Below, piece by piece: positions 28,116-40,299 of a stretch of 64,000 nucleotides of DNA. A program made the translations under genes and the position numbers. The DNA is taken from assembly GCF_020382885.2 (NCBI RefSeq), contig NC_058502.1, positions 11,249,950 through 11,313,949 on the forward strand. The letters are read 5' to 3'. The notes beneath the pieces are model-generated. The model saw only the letters and a list, made by a program, of their open reading frames with translations, had not been told where the DNA came from and ran no database searches. Origin of the DNA: Scatophagus argus (taxonomy: Eukaryota; Chordata; Actinopteri; Scatophagidae). Within the stretch, counting starts at the first letter, position 1. Every line of letters begins with the position of its first letter.

Positions 28116-31087
28116 ATGGTGCTCTGGATTATCTTCCCCATCTCCCTCTCCCTGGTTTCTTTCATTGGAACATGGACTGTGTAAGTTTACCAGAAATTCA
28201 CATTTTATCATTTATCTCGACACCTGTGTGGTTCAAAATGCTAAGTAAACGTTTGTTTTAGAACATGTTCACCTGCGAATTCCACTGCTAAAACTGGTAA
28301 CACTTGAACAGGGAGTGACAGCAAGGCATCACCTTATTTTGTGACAGATTTTGTGCTTTTCATATACTTTTATTGTAATATTCTAGCTCTACATATGTGC
28401 TGTCTTTGAAGAGTGGGTATGTAAAAGTCCCCACCAAAACAGCATGAGGACAGTTATATGCTATCTATATATGAAACAGCAACCTTGAAATATGTGATCT
28501 GGCTAGTTTTGTCCGCTGCAAGGTGTGTAAACCAGACTTTCAAGAAATGTTACAAGACAATATTGTTTGATAATTTGCTTCTTTCAACCTAAGACATGCA
28601 TATCTGTCAATCTTTTTGTTATCTTTATTAATGACCAGTAATCCCTGTAAATCATTTGTAGCTACACATGTAATGAGGTCTTCATCATCCACTTCCATAT
28701 GGTGTTTGCCTGAATAACATGTAGTGGCATTTCATTATACAGTATACACTGATTACAAAAAAGTTATCCATTGTAATTTTGTGCCAGTTGTACAATGTCA
28801 TCTTCAAAATGTAACCAGTTGTTATATATATTTGTTTGTGGTGGTAAATCATTGGAGCTTAGTGGTTGTCATCCCCTCTTCTAACCATGTTGTTCATTCC
28901 TTCCATGGGTTTTATAGAGTTGAAAGGTATACATTTAACATTCCCCAAATCCTCATAAATTGATTCAGTGAACAGGAATGTGATTCCACCTTTCCACCTT
29001 TATTTTGAAAAAGTGGAAAAGAATGCATAGAAAAACTACCAAACAGTAATCTCATCAAATCAGGATATAACCCAATCATTAAAACAATGTCACTTTAGGA
29101 TTTCTTGTTTTATATTTCCAGGTATGGGCTGGCCTTCTCCAACAATCATGTGTGCTCTCTCAGTGACTGGTGAGTTGTGTCTCATAAGTCCATAGTTGAC
29201 CATCAGCAGATGAATGTGACAGACAATTCAGAACCTCATTCACTTGTTTTCAGGGGAGGTGACAACTACTGCAGAGGGAACCAGTCCAATGGATGTTGCT
29301 TTGCTCCCACTATAAGGTGAGAATTACAGCTCAATTAATTGCACCTTCAGCCTTTTCTTTCCACTGAAATCAAATAGTGAGACATCATTAAAGGAACATA
29401 TCGTGTGATTCCAGCTCAAGTGGAACGATGGTCCCAGAAAATTCCCTTTTTACAGCTGTAATCAATGGTGGATCCTTTCTGTGTGAGTTTAACTGCTAAA
29501 GACCACATTAAGAAACACATTATACATGACATGAGTGATCTGTATTTTACCAACTATGATTTCCTCTTCAGTTCTGCTGTTCTGTATTTTCCACCATGCT
29601 CATATTATGGAGAGACATGCATGTAATTCCATGCTGAGCAAGGCTGCACTGGCCTTTGGTGTGGTGGCGGCCATGGGGGCATTTGCAGCTGGAAACTGTA
29701 ATGTAAGTACTAACTTCCTGCTGCATATGGTTGAATAAATATCTGTGAGAGGAATGCAGCTCAAAACTCAAACAGTGAGCTGACAGGCCTTAGTCATACA
29801 GTGCAGACAATAAAACTGAACAGCTTCGATTTGCACCTGTGCTGTGATGGCAAACAAAGGCGGGTAACCATTTGTTTCCAGTCACCTCTAATGATTCAGA
29901 GCACAAGCAAAGTCGGCAGGGCTTGTGCACCTCCTCCATGGTTTATAACATAAGATTGTTTGGTTTGAGGTAAATTGTGCCATTTTTATTTGACTAATAA
30001 TAAATGTGTTGAAGACATCAGCATCAGCAGTACATAATTTTAAATTTATCAACAAAAACCAGTCAAGCAGCTGTTTTCTGTGTCTGTGGTTTCAACTTTC
30101 TGTTCATCTGTTGATCCTGAAATCTACTGACTGTCCTCCACAGCCAGAGTACCTGTCGCTCCTTCACTACCTGGGAGCCGCCATCAGTTTCCTGTGCATC
30201 TGTTTCTACACCGTGCTGCTCACCTCGCTGACCGGGAAGTGTGTGCTGACAGGTTACGAAAAAGTTCTCTACCCATTACGCATCAGCTCCACTGTGATTC
30301 AAATCATTGTCACCATCTGCTGTATCCTTTTCTAAACCTTGGAGTTAAATTCATTGTCATTTGTGTGGTTAAGTATTTCACAAGAGACCTCTATTTGTGG
30401 GTATTTTGTGTAAATTATGCAGTTGTGGCTGGTAAAGCAGGTTGGACGACTGTCTACACGGTGTGGCTTGAAACACGACATTTCAGCATCTGACTTCAGT
30501 ATGGACGTCTGAGTGTGACTCTCCAGCTGCTGCACAGCACCACAGTCACCTTTGTGACCTTTGTGGATCCTGGCTGCTGCTCTGTTTACAAAGTGGGACT
30601 GGCCACAACGGGCCACTCCACAAGTAGATATGGATTACTGGAAGTTTTAGGTGGATCAATCTTTAACCGGTGATTTCTTGTAAACGCTGAGCTTCACATT
30701 TGACACTCACATCTTGTCTTCTATTGACTTACCTTCTCTTACTTACTGTCATGAAGTGTTCAGATTGTACACCAGTGTCCTCAATAGTCTTGATATGGTC
30801 TTAGAACCAACTTATAATGAAATGTTTTTCTAATTGTTCTGTCAAACATCTGACTGCCACTGTTTCATCCATCCTTAACTTGAAACCCTTCAGATACTGT
30901 TTTGTTTACCCAGCAGGAGTACTTTTACATCCACTTGTCTGCTATATTTGAGTGGATGCTAAGTGTCAACCTGGAGCTGTTCGAGCTCAGCTACGTCGTG
31001 GAGTTTTGCTTCTTCTCATCCTTCATGCTTTCAAATCTGTTGAGCAAACGAGATGAAGAAAAACCTTTGATCCTGCCAATGTCCTGA
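28116..31087 (+). CDS. DRAM/TMEM150 (Frag1/DRAM/Sfk1) family multi-pass membrane protein (complete, 7 exons)
   Basis: Family members span the plasma or lysosomal membrane; DRAM proteins modulate autophagy and TMEM150A supports PI4-kinase recruitment (family knowledge; the role of this member is not shown). Exons: 28116-28180, 29122-29169, 29254-29316, 29415-29482, 29572-29702, 30144-30321, 30894-31087. Phases join, 747 bases, 248 residues. The start MVLWIIFPISLSLVSFIGTW and the following VYGLAFSNNHVC match TMEM150A, while ISSSGTMVPENSLF resembles the DRAM motif ISDTGT.PPE. I count six probable hydrophobic segments. A conserved IHLSAIFEWMLSVNLELFE block precedes the C-terminus, which ends KRDEEKPLILPMS and holds a Glu/Lys patch. 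Closest member (TMEM150A, B or C, DRAM) is unresolved. The last intron is of U12 type. An AATAAA lies at 31623-31628. Confidence 0.85.
30322..30893 (+). other. U12-type (minor spliceosome) intron
   Basis: The intron begins GTATCCTTTT, matching the U12 5' splice site consensus, and carries TCCTTAAC at 30872-30879, matching the U12 branch-point consensus, with the branch adenosine about 15 bases before the 'cttcag' acceptor. The joined codon (T|AT, Tyr) restores the family sequence ICYTVLFTQQEYF, supporting the borders. Confidence 0.85.
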
Positions 31088-31622
31088 TATGAGGCTGCCA
31101 GGGTCCAGCTGAGGCACACAAGCACACAGGATGGAATGAAAAAGACATCCATAAAGACGATAGCTGGATCGTGGCCTGAGGAATAATATTTTTCTTTTCA
31201 TCACTTTTCTGGGATGACCACTTTCAAAACATCTTATTGATACTACTGGCTAAAACTGTATGAAATTCTTTGTGGGCATTTCTTTACCTTCACGTTCGTT
31301 ATTTATAAAGACCAACCAGCTTGTATAGCAAATGAACAAAACACATCAGTCATATTATACCTTTGCACAAACCATGTTCTGCTCTGCCAACAGAACAATT
31401 AACCTCAGGTGTCATACTCCAATGCACCTCCTGCATGTCAAGTGTTTTTGTGAAATGATTTTTTTCTTTTTTGGACATCAACATATCAAAAATGAACTGA
31501 GGATTACTCAGGATTAATACAGACACACAAGAATACATACAAGAAAATTTGACTGACGTTAACGTAACATGGAGATTCTTTGATGGATCTAAGCACTTAT
31601 CTTTGGCACTTTAAAAAAAAAT

Positions 31623-31628
31623 AATAAA
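31623..31628 (+). terminator. Candidate polyadenylation signal of the DRAM/TMEM150-like gene
   Basis: AATAAA about 535 bases past the TGA stop, in an A-rich patch. The region between the stop and this site is unremarkable 3' UTR-like sequence. Confidence 0.35.
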
Positions 31629-31929
31629 CTACTGCATACACTGAGAAGTCCTGTAATTCTGCTGATAAACAGGTATGGTTTTAAAGCTTTATCAGAAGGG
31701 TGGAGGACGTTGCAATCCACCCATTCAAACATTTTAATTCTCTGTCGAGGTACAAGATCCTGTTTGACTGGGTGCCATTGCCAATGAATGACATTTAGAG
31801 AAGTTCGTTTTGACAGTTCATTCACAGTACAAATTAAAAACGAAACGTCACTACAACATACCAAGGTAGATATTCACAAGTGGAGCTATGCACGTTACTG
31901 TGGGTGTTGTTTGTATCCATCCCAACACA

Positions 31930-32240
31930 AAGGTTTAAGGTGTGGACATTCCTTCCATCCGCCCATTTTCTTCTGATTAAGCAGGGTATCCAGACGTCCT
32001 TTCCCACGATTTTCAAGCAATCCTGGAGTGTTCCCAAGCCACATCAGATATGCATTTTCTCCATAGAGCCCTGGGTCCACCGCGGGGGTCTTCTCCCAGT
32101 TATCCAAACTCCCTCCACTAATACTCACATTTGGAAGTGCTGACTCATCCCAGCTGCTTCACACTTGGATGCAAACCACTCCAGTGCATGATGAAGGTCA
32201 CGGGCTGACACAGCCAACAGAACCGCATCGTCTTTAAAAA
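31930..32240 (-). mobile_element. Decayed non-LTR retrotransposon (LINE) reverse-transcriptase fragment
   Basis: On the minus strand 32232-32145 reads DDAVLLAVSARDLHHAL then EWFASKCEAAGM, which fits the reverse-transcriptase palm segment containing the catalytic Asp-Asp pair and the helix after it. The next stretch down to about 31930 keeps pieces of the downstream LINE reading (for example a WLGNTPG-like string) with stops and shifts. It is an old 5'- and 3'-truncated copy between the DRAM/TMEM150-like gene and eif4e. Confidence 0.65.
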
Positions 32241-33636
32241 GTAGAAATCTATACAATCTGAGACCAAGTTTTCATAGGGCTTTAAAGCAGCTGTTATGGA
32301 CAATATGAAGGGGTTATTTGTAGATGCAGCTACAGAGAATTATCAACTGAACGTCTGACTGTCAAAACTTGTCTTGGTCGACTCTTACCGCCTTCATAGT
32401 ATCGCTTTATACCACAGCAGGCAGGTGTTTTCAGCGAAACAGCTTTAAAAACTTCACTGTACACCTGCTCAGTATCAAAAGGCAGACAGATGCAGTGGAG
32501 CATTTAACAGCTACACTAAATATTAATGTTGCTTTATATTTACTGGATGTGTAAAAAACAAGTTGTTATAAACTTAAAACAAACAAAAAAAACCCCAAAC
32601 ATATACAGTGTGAAACCCTAAATTCTGACATGACAACAGGGTTCTGTTTTAATGCAAAGCACTTAACTTTTACTTGAAAGAAGGTAATATACATCCTGGA
32701 ATTACAGATAATAAAGATACATAATGAGCAAAATCATTACACAATGAATATCATCTTTCCTTTGTATCAACCAATAGAGGAGTGTGACATTATCTACAGT
32801 TTTTGTTAGGAAGAAGACAGTGAAAAGCACACCTAATTCTGTCAGCATCTTTACGGTATGGTACACTGTAAAAAATGTCATCTATATGCAGTAGTCCACA
32901 TTATCAACCTCAATAACAAAAGAGAAAGAGGAAAAAAAAAATAATTTCAAAAAACACAAGTTTCATGGTTGTCTTTCAACTAAAAAGTTCAATTGCAATG
33001 CATACATTATAAATAAATGTAAGGGGAAGAAAAAAGCTCTACAAGCATTATTCCACTATTCCAGCATGGCTGAAACAACAAGTGGCCTTAAATCCAAACC
33101 CTACACTTTGGAGTGTGACCACAGCTTTCACACACCTCTAAGACACTGTAGATTCTTCATGCTTAACACTTCTGGATAAATCAAGTTAAAATTGCTCTTA
33201 AAATTCGTTCTGTGAAAGTTGCCAACCATCTTTTCCTGCGTGGTGAGAACACTTTTTGTAAGGAGTGAGAACTTGGTATAAGAAAAACACAAGGCTGAAC
33301 AGTTAAGAATTTTTTTTTGTTGCAACTCCAAGCCATTAAGTACTGGGAAAAAAGCCTTTTCTTAGCTAAGTTAGGGGAGGTCACTGGTATTAATCACAGA
33401 ATTCTTCAACTCTAAAAGCAAATCATTGAAGTATGACATCTTGAACCAAACATTTCTCCTTTCTGGCTTCCTCCCTATTTTCAAAAATTTGGGGGGAAGG
33501 TCCAACTGTACACACTATGAACAAATCTCTTTTTAATAAAAGGAAAAGACACTACAGTAGTCGACAACTCAAAACTTATTATTGTGATGTTGCGGTTTGG
33601 TAATTGTTTAAATCTACAGCAAGTTGAAGGGGGTTT

Positions 33637-36600
33637 TCAAACAGAATACATGTTCTTGGTGGTGGATCCACTCTTGCTGGATGTGTCATCATGTGACTGG
33701 TAGCCGATCATGGCTTTGATGGGGATGTTCAGACGCTCTTTATAAAGTTGCCTGTGGAAAAAAAAGTTGAATGCTGTATGAGGACAAATGCTAACATAGT
33801 GTCACCATCTAGTGGTCAGATACAGTTAGCCATGAATCCGTGAATCTTTCCATCACTCATGCTTGGCACTGTTTAGGTTTTTAATTTTTTTGGACAAAGG
33901 TGACTTCTTAGCTTACCCTATCGTCATGATTGCGTCCCTGTTTTGGCAGTTGCTCGTCCAGATGGCTATTTTATCACCTTTAGGTCTGACGTTGACCACA
34001 GCGCCGCACACGTCTTCACTTGCCTCATCAAACGACTCACCGACTAAACACAAAAGCTGCAAAATACCCCAAAATGCGAAACACAATATTAATCGTGTTT
34101 TTTAATTAAAAAAAATCATTTAGCAAAACTATTAACTACGTATAGATTCATATATGAGATTTGCCAAGATGCTCCCTGAAAACAGTCGTCTTACCGTCTC
34201 CATCCAGAAGCGGTCGAGGTCATTGTGTCTCTGCTGTTTATTGAGAGTCATCAGCCATCGACCTCCCAGCTTGTTCCTGTCATCCTCCCACATTGGCTTG
34301 ATACCATCCTGGCATACAAAGTGAAAACAGTTATTAAACAGTTAACATTACTTAAAAAAAATTATAATGATGATTGTCGCATTACTATGAATTAACTGCA
34401 GCTGAAATTAGTAATTTTACACAATGCAAACATCTTAGTGGTAGACAAGGGAAACGAGTGTATCTTCTTATTACAACAGATTTTAGTAAAAACAAAAAAA
34501 GCTTACCTTAAATAAACAATAATCACAGCCAAAGCCAAGTTTGCTTGGCTGCTGTATGTGGTTGTATAATCTGTAAGAAAAAAAAAACCCAGTGTTGACA
34601 CTGACAGTAAAGAAATCCACATTCATTCTAACACTGATGAAGTGCTATATATTGAGCCTCTTTCACACAAGGATTTCAATCTGTAAATGCTCTGGTGTTT
34701 TGCATGTCACATGTGAAGAGGTGCCGGTCGCTTGTCTTTAAAAGTTTAAGAAGTTGGCCTGCTGACGCAAGCGGCAAGAATTCTTTGTATTGAGAACACA
34801 AGAACAAACCACAGATGAATGAATGCAGACAAAGAGACGTAAGCATAAAGAAAAGAGTTGCTACTCCCATTATTTTTAATCCTGCTCTACGCCACAGTTT
34901 CAGCAATCTGCTCCACCATCAGCAGTTAATTTACCCATACTTGTCTCCACATGAATTACAGAGTGAAAGACAAGACCATTTTAAATACCATTCTTTTGTA
35001 AGGCTCCACTGATGCTCCTAAGTATTTACAAAATATAACTGTATTCCAGGACTGTCAGGGAACACTTACGCCCAAAAGTCCTCCACTGTGTCAAACTTGG
35101 AAATGAGACGTAAGTTCTCTGTCCAGCTTTTGCTCTTGTCATTTTTGAAATACCACAGGGCCCATCTGAGAGAAAAAGAGAGAAAAAGACAAGAGTTACA
35201 ATAATTTCTTTCAGAAAGTTTTTTTGAGCAGCAACACAACATTTCTGATAAGTCTTAGTACAATGAGGACATAAAGCCATTTACTTTAAGTGTTATTGCA
35301 TGAAAAACAAAATAACCTTAAGCCACGGTCCTAATAACGGAGATATGCACCCTATTTCACAACAGAACACAACAGCTTGTTACAAAAGCATGCATATCAA
35401 TGCAAAAGAACAGAGAAAGCCAGCCATCATCAGCACTACAAATGCAGCCTTTGTTTATGATGGGTGCTGTACTCTTTCATCTATTCCCAGGAGGGCTTGC
35501 AGGGGAGGGATGAGGGCAATGAGAGGACATCAGGTGGACCCTGTGCCCCCAGTCACAACAGTAACAAACCACCAGCCTCACCCATTTGTCATAAAGACAG
35601 ATGTTAATACACTGAACAGAGCCAAATCAGAGGAAGAAACTGCGCCATGTAGCAACACCACTGACATATTACACAAGAGTGGTGGAAAAGACAGCACACA
35701 GGAGTGTCTCGTCTGGTGATGAACCCAGCTGAGGACACAATTTGTTTACAGGCCTACCAATGGCATACAAACGTAACAGACAGAAGATCAAGTTATTGAT
35801 GTATTTTCTGATGGTCAAGCTCCTTACAAGTCATCAAATTCGAGACTAATATGGACCAATTCAAAAGATATATAAAATCCTAATCCAGTTAATTTGTTTC
35901 CTCAGGCGTGGGTGATGGCTTGTATTTGCAAACACAGGTGTAGCTATCTTGGCAAACTGCAGGTTTTGCAATGCAGCAGGGAAAATATGAATAGAGAGAC
36001 TAAACAAGGATCAAGAGTGTCTTGAAGAGGGTTGCTTTAAGTTTGTAATGAAGGCTGAGAAACATTCAATGAATGTTAAGAGGACAATGTCTTATCATCA
36101 TAACTAAATGGCTACTATAAATGCAACAGTGAAAAATACACCTTACAGAATTCCTTTACACCCACAGCAATCAATGTAACTCTTCACTTGGATTAACTGT
36201 TCGAATTAACTTTATCTTTTTATTGTATATTTCCATCACGATTATTTAATTCTTGCCAATTTTACCACCAACTGACAACAAACAATATGATGACAGGACT
36301 GTTTCATTTCATGAGTGATTGTGTTGATGAAATGCCAAATTAAATTCCAAATCAAGCATTTTTTCCAAAATTTCAAGACTGTACGAACCCCGTAAAAACA
36401 CAAAACACTAACAAAATTACAATATTTTGCTTGATACAAATGATAATGTTATTTATGTCACTAAGTTGACCTACAAAGAAAAACTTTATAAGAAAGAGGA
36501 ATACACTGAAACCTACAAGATGAACCCATGCACAGATTTTATCTTTTCAAAGGGTTCCTTGGGCTTAACGATAATCAAACAGACTTCATACAGTTCTGCC

Positions 36601-39600
36601 TTCTCAGCTGTAACAATAAAGTCTTGGATTGGACTCAAGTGGGCTCAGTGTTTTACAATATAAGCTCACTGCAGATAAATATGTGCCTGTGTACATGCTA
36701 GTCATTACATAAAAAGAAATAGCAGTTGAGAAATTGTAGAGAAATTAAGAAATTTCAGTTGAAGATGAAGTAATTTAGAAACAATGTCACCCCATCATCA
36801 CATAGCCTGTCCACCAGAAATCACAGAGAAGCTGATTTTTCATTTGTAATGTAATTTGAAAGTAATTATAAGGGATCAAGATTGGTAGATACTACTGTCC
36901 AATACATCGTTACTGAAACACCTAATTAATGATAGCACAATGGACCTAGAATTTCAACAATAGTCATCTTATCATAGAGATTACTTGGATAACCATAAGC
37001 CAATCTTGCACACCAGGGGATCTTTATTTTCTCTTCTCAAAGTCTAATTATTTTGGACATTTCAACCACTGATATGTCTAAAAAAGGGAACATTTAGAAA
37101 TAAAATGATGGAAGCAGAAGTGTAACAAACACTAAACTGTACATTAATGTAAGACAGTTTCCACAGCATACTGCGGCTTGTCAGAAACTTAATGTGTTTT
37201 TCCTGCCTTCCGGCAGCTGTTGTTTCCCTTTATTTCAGTACCATATGAAAATCATGTTGCTTGACCCGATACTTGAAAGTGATCATCATGCCTACTTTTG
37301 TTACAGCTGGGTAACGGAGATGTGCAGCCTGTTCACATCAATCTGTAAATTCATCATCACCAAACCCTCGCCAATAAGAAAAGCAGACATGATATTTACA
37401 CAGTTGTACTGCCAGTTTCAAGTCTCTGCAAGATCATTATCACATATTAAAATGAAATATAAAAATAATCCCCATCAGTCATCACTTGTGACCCACTAAA
37501 AGTTTTTCGCAGTTCCTGCATCTGCAGAGCCTGTATTTTCTTATGGGTAGGTGAGTTTTTAACTGTCTTTGAAAACAGTCAACAGACTTATCTGGTCTAA
37601 TGTGAAGGGGAGGGGGGACACTGTTGCAAAGCATGAGTGCTAGAACAGCAAAAGAGTGGTTGTCTTTGGTTTTTGTTTTGCATGTGGGATAGCCAGCAGG
37701 TTTTGTTTGGATGAGCTAAGCAGCTGCTTAATAGCTCAGAAAAGTAGGCAGGAGCTAAGCAATGCAGTGCCTTTTAAGTGTATGAATAATCATAAAATCA
37801 ATACAACTGGCAATTGAGTGTATATTTCACAACACAATTCCAATTAATTCAAGAAGCCAGGACATCTTTATGGTGAGAAACAGTTGTGAGGCAATACAGA
37901 AGTGACAGCACGTCATCTTTTAACAGAGGCATCCATCACAAATACAGAAACCTGACCACGGTGTATTTAAATTGAATCTGAGCACCTAAAACTAGAATGG
38001 CAGGAAAAAAATGGGCCAGGCTACAGCAGCAGATATGGACAAACTTGACCTCAGAGGCTGGGCTGAACAAGCAGAATGGTCTAGAAGTGACTTACTAAGT
38101 GAACTATTCAGCATTTCCTAAACTGACTGTTCAGTGCTCCTGAATAGGTCGTCACCACCACATAACTATGATAACTGTGCTAACAGGACAATGCTAAACA
38201 ACAACTGCCACACTAGCATGCAGAGTAGGAAGGATAATTAAAAAAACAGCTTACATGAAACCATTTAGCTGTAAATTATTTACAATCTTGATTTTTTTGT
38301 GACTTTTTGCTATGACACACTTCAACAAAGGGCAAATATCCACCTGATGCAACCAGACTAATTTTAAGCTTAATATGGTGCTCTAAATCATTTCACTAAA
38401 ATATAAAAGCTATAAAAGCCAGTAGACACACATCCTCAGAGCTATTTAGAAAAGTATTTTAACTATGTTTGACTATGAGCAAAAATCCGGCAGTTCTCCA
38501 ACCAAAACACTGAAAGGAGTCTAAGCACTTAAAAGTTAAAATTTGATAACAGTGACTTCCATTCAAGGACTGCAAAATGAACTAAATGAGGCAAAGTGAG
38601 CAGAATTGAACAATATTTGTGACATGCTCTTCAGTGCAAATAGCAGGCACACAACCTCTTTTTAAACTCCTATATGTGAGGTAGACTTAAGCAAACAGTC
38701 TATTGAACTTATTCTAAAGAGGACAGAACTTTAAACCTTCACATTTTGTTCAAACAGAACAACTGTTTCATTGTGTTTGACTTGTTACAGAACAGAGTCT
38801 GTTTTAGACTGAGGAGCCATCCTCCATCTTGTGTTAAATCAATTGTTTTCCTTTAGTAATTAGGCTCAGTCCATTATCTATGCAGTGTTGTTACACATTC
38901 TTGTGTTCTGAAACTGATACTATCTAAACCTCCACGATAATTAGCATACTGCAGCATATTTAAGCACAAGCACCTTTTAGTTGCAATTTAAGGTCAAACA
39001 CAGCAGCTGCTTTTTTCTCACCTGTTTTGCAAGGGGTGCTTGATATACTGCTCAGGGTTTGCAATGACTTGGCTGTCAGTCTGTTGATCTTCAGTTTCAG
39101 CTGATTTCTGTGAAGAGAGACAGACACATGCCTTGTATGAGTATGTCTAAAAAAAAAAAAAAAAAATAGTATCTATGACAGTCGAAACCTTGTATGTCAG
39201 TCGACTGCCATCGTGAAAGAAGTTTGTACAGGTTTTATGCAAAGCTGTAAGGTGGGAGACGTATTAATGTTTCAGCAGTTGTGACACAATGCAGCTTAAA
39301 TGAGGTAATTCATAAAGCCATCATGAAGGAGTAAAAGACAGTTTTATAACTGATCCAGCTGAACAAAAGAAACTGCAAAATCAACTATCTGATAGGTCAT
39401 CACATCCACATTACAGTTACCACAGCTATCACACAAACTATTAAAGTTAGAACAATCTGGTACACTGTCATACAAACAAAATGTGTGAGTTTTTAAATGT
39501 GCTGTTAAATAATAGATATTATTGTTAAGCGCTACAATATCTCCATCTTTAATCACTAGCTAACGTTATACGTAACAGCACACAGACAACAGCTCGCTGT

Positions 39601-40148
39601 AGGTAGGTAAAACAAAACATATAAAACATAACTTAAGAAGTAAAACATAAGCTAACGTTACAGTTAGATAACATCGTTAGCATTAGTTTTAGCAGACGTA
39701 CGAGGCTAGCTAAGAGCTAGATACACACGTGTCCAGATTGGCAAATAATTAATCAATGATATTGTAGGTTGAGGATTTAAAGGCAGTAATGAATGTTTAA
39801 AAATCACCGTATGACATCGACTCTGTTATCAAAGTGGACTTAAATTAATCGCTGATTAGAGTTTGAATGAACGACGTCCAGTCAGCCAGTCCCTCCCTGC
39901 CAACAAAGTCAGCCAGTGTCTTATCCATCACATTGCTGTGCATGCTAACGCTAACTGTGATCCACGCGAACTGACACATCTGCGACACATCATACTTATT
40001 TCCCCCAAAATACCGATTGCCTTTTCAAGGAAACAAGATTATGTGATGCGCTCACAAGGTACAGTGAAGATGTAGCTATTATATCCATGCACATTAGTCG
40101 AATTTTACAGCTCTCTCTTGTCTCTCTTACCGGCTCCGATGTCGCCAT
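33637..40148 (-). CDS. eif4e: Eif4e, mRNA cap-binding initiation factor 4E (complete, 7 exons), probably eif4e1c
   Basis: Binds the m7G cap and, through eIF4G, brings mRNA to the ribosome; regulated by 4E-BPs (family knowledge). Exons, 5' to 3': 40131-40148, 39022-39107, 35070-35165, 34507-34570, 34195-34308, 33917-34056, 33637-33751. They sum to 633 bases and 210 residues with all phases joined. The cap-stacking tryptophans are present as Trp49 and Trp95 (human 56 and 102) with Glu96 (human 103); Trp66 in VEDFWALYNH is the eIF4G/4E-BP-binding residue (human 73); Ser202 in KSGSTTKN matches the human phosphorylation site 209. The N-terminus is shorter than human and the C-terminus ends KNMYSV rather than KNRFVV. 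These differences and the linkage to tet1 suggest the fish-retained paralogue eif4e1c, but the paralogue call is an inference. Confidence 0.95.
37530..37930. repeat. Possible degenerate interspersed repeat in eif4e intron 2
   Basis: Words such as 'aatagctcagaaaagtaggc', 'gcagtgccttttaagtgtat', 'aaaatcaatac' and 'agaagccaggac' follow the order of a decayed fish retroelement-related repeat. The rest of this 3.9-kb intron shows nothing I can name. Confidence 0.3.
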
Positions 40149-40151
40149 CTT
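40140..40151 (-). promoter_or_regulatory. eif4e: YY1-type motif over the eif4e start codon
   Basis: The minus strand reads TCAAGATGGCGACATC, matching AANATGGCGNC, with the motif ATG being the eif4e start. The first coding exon holds only six codons (MATSEP) before a 'ccg|gtaaga' donor. Confidence 0.5.
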
Positions 40152-40299
40152 GACAGCAGAAATGTTCTGCCCGTTCAGCGCTTCTGCGTCACACTGCAAC
40201 CACTCACACACCTACGGAAGCCGCCTTAGTCCAGTTCGAGGTGGGTGATATGAGTCCAAGTGGGGGGTTGTATCTATAAAGGGAACACACGAACCTCAG

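Noticed and set aside
31834-32143. Overlapping open frames on both strands
   Set aside because: Explained by the decayed LINE fragment and not by a host gene.
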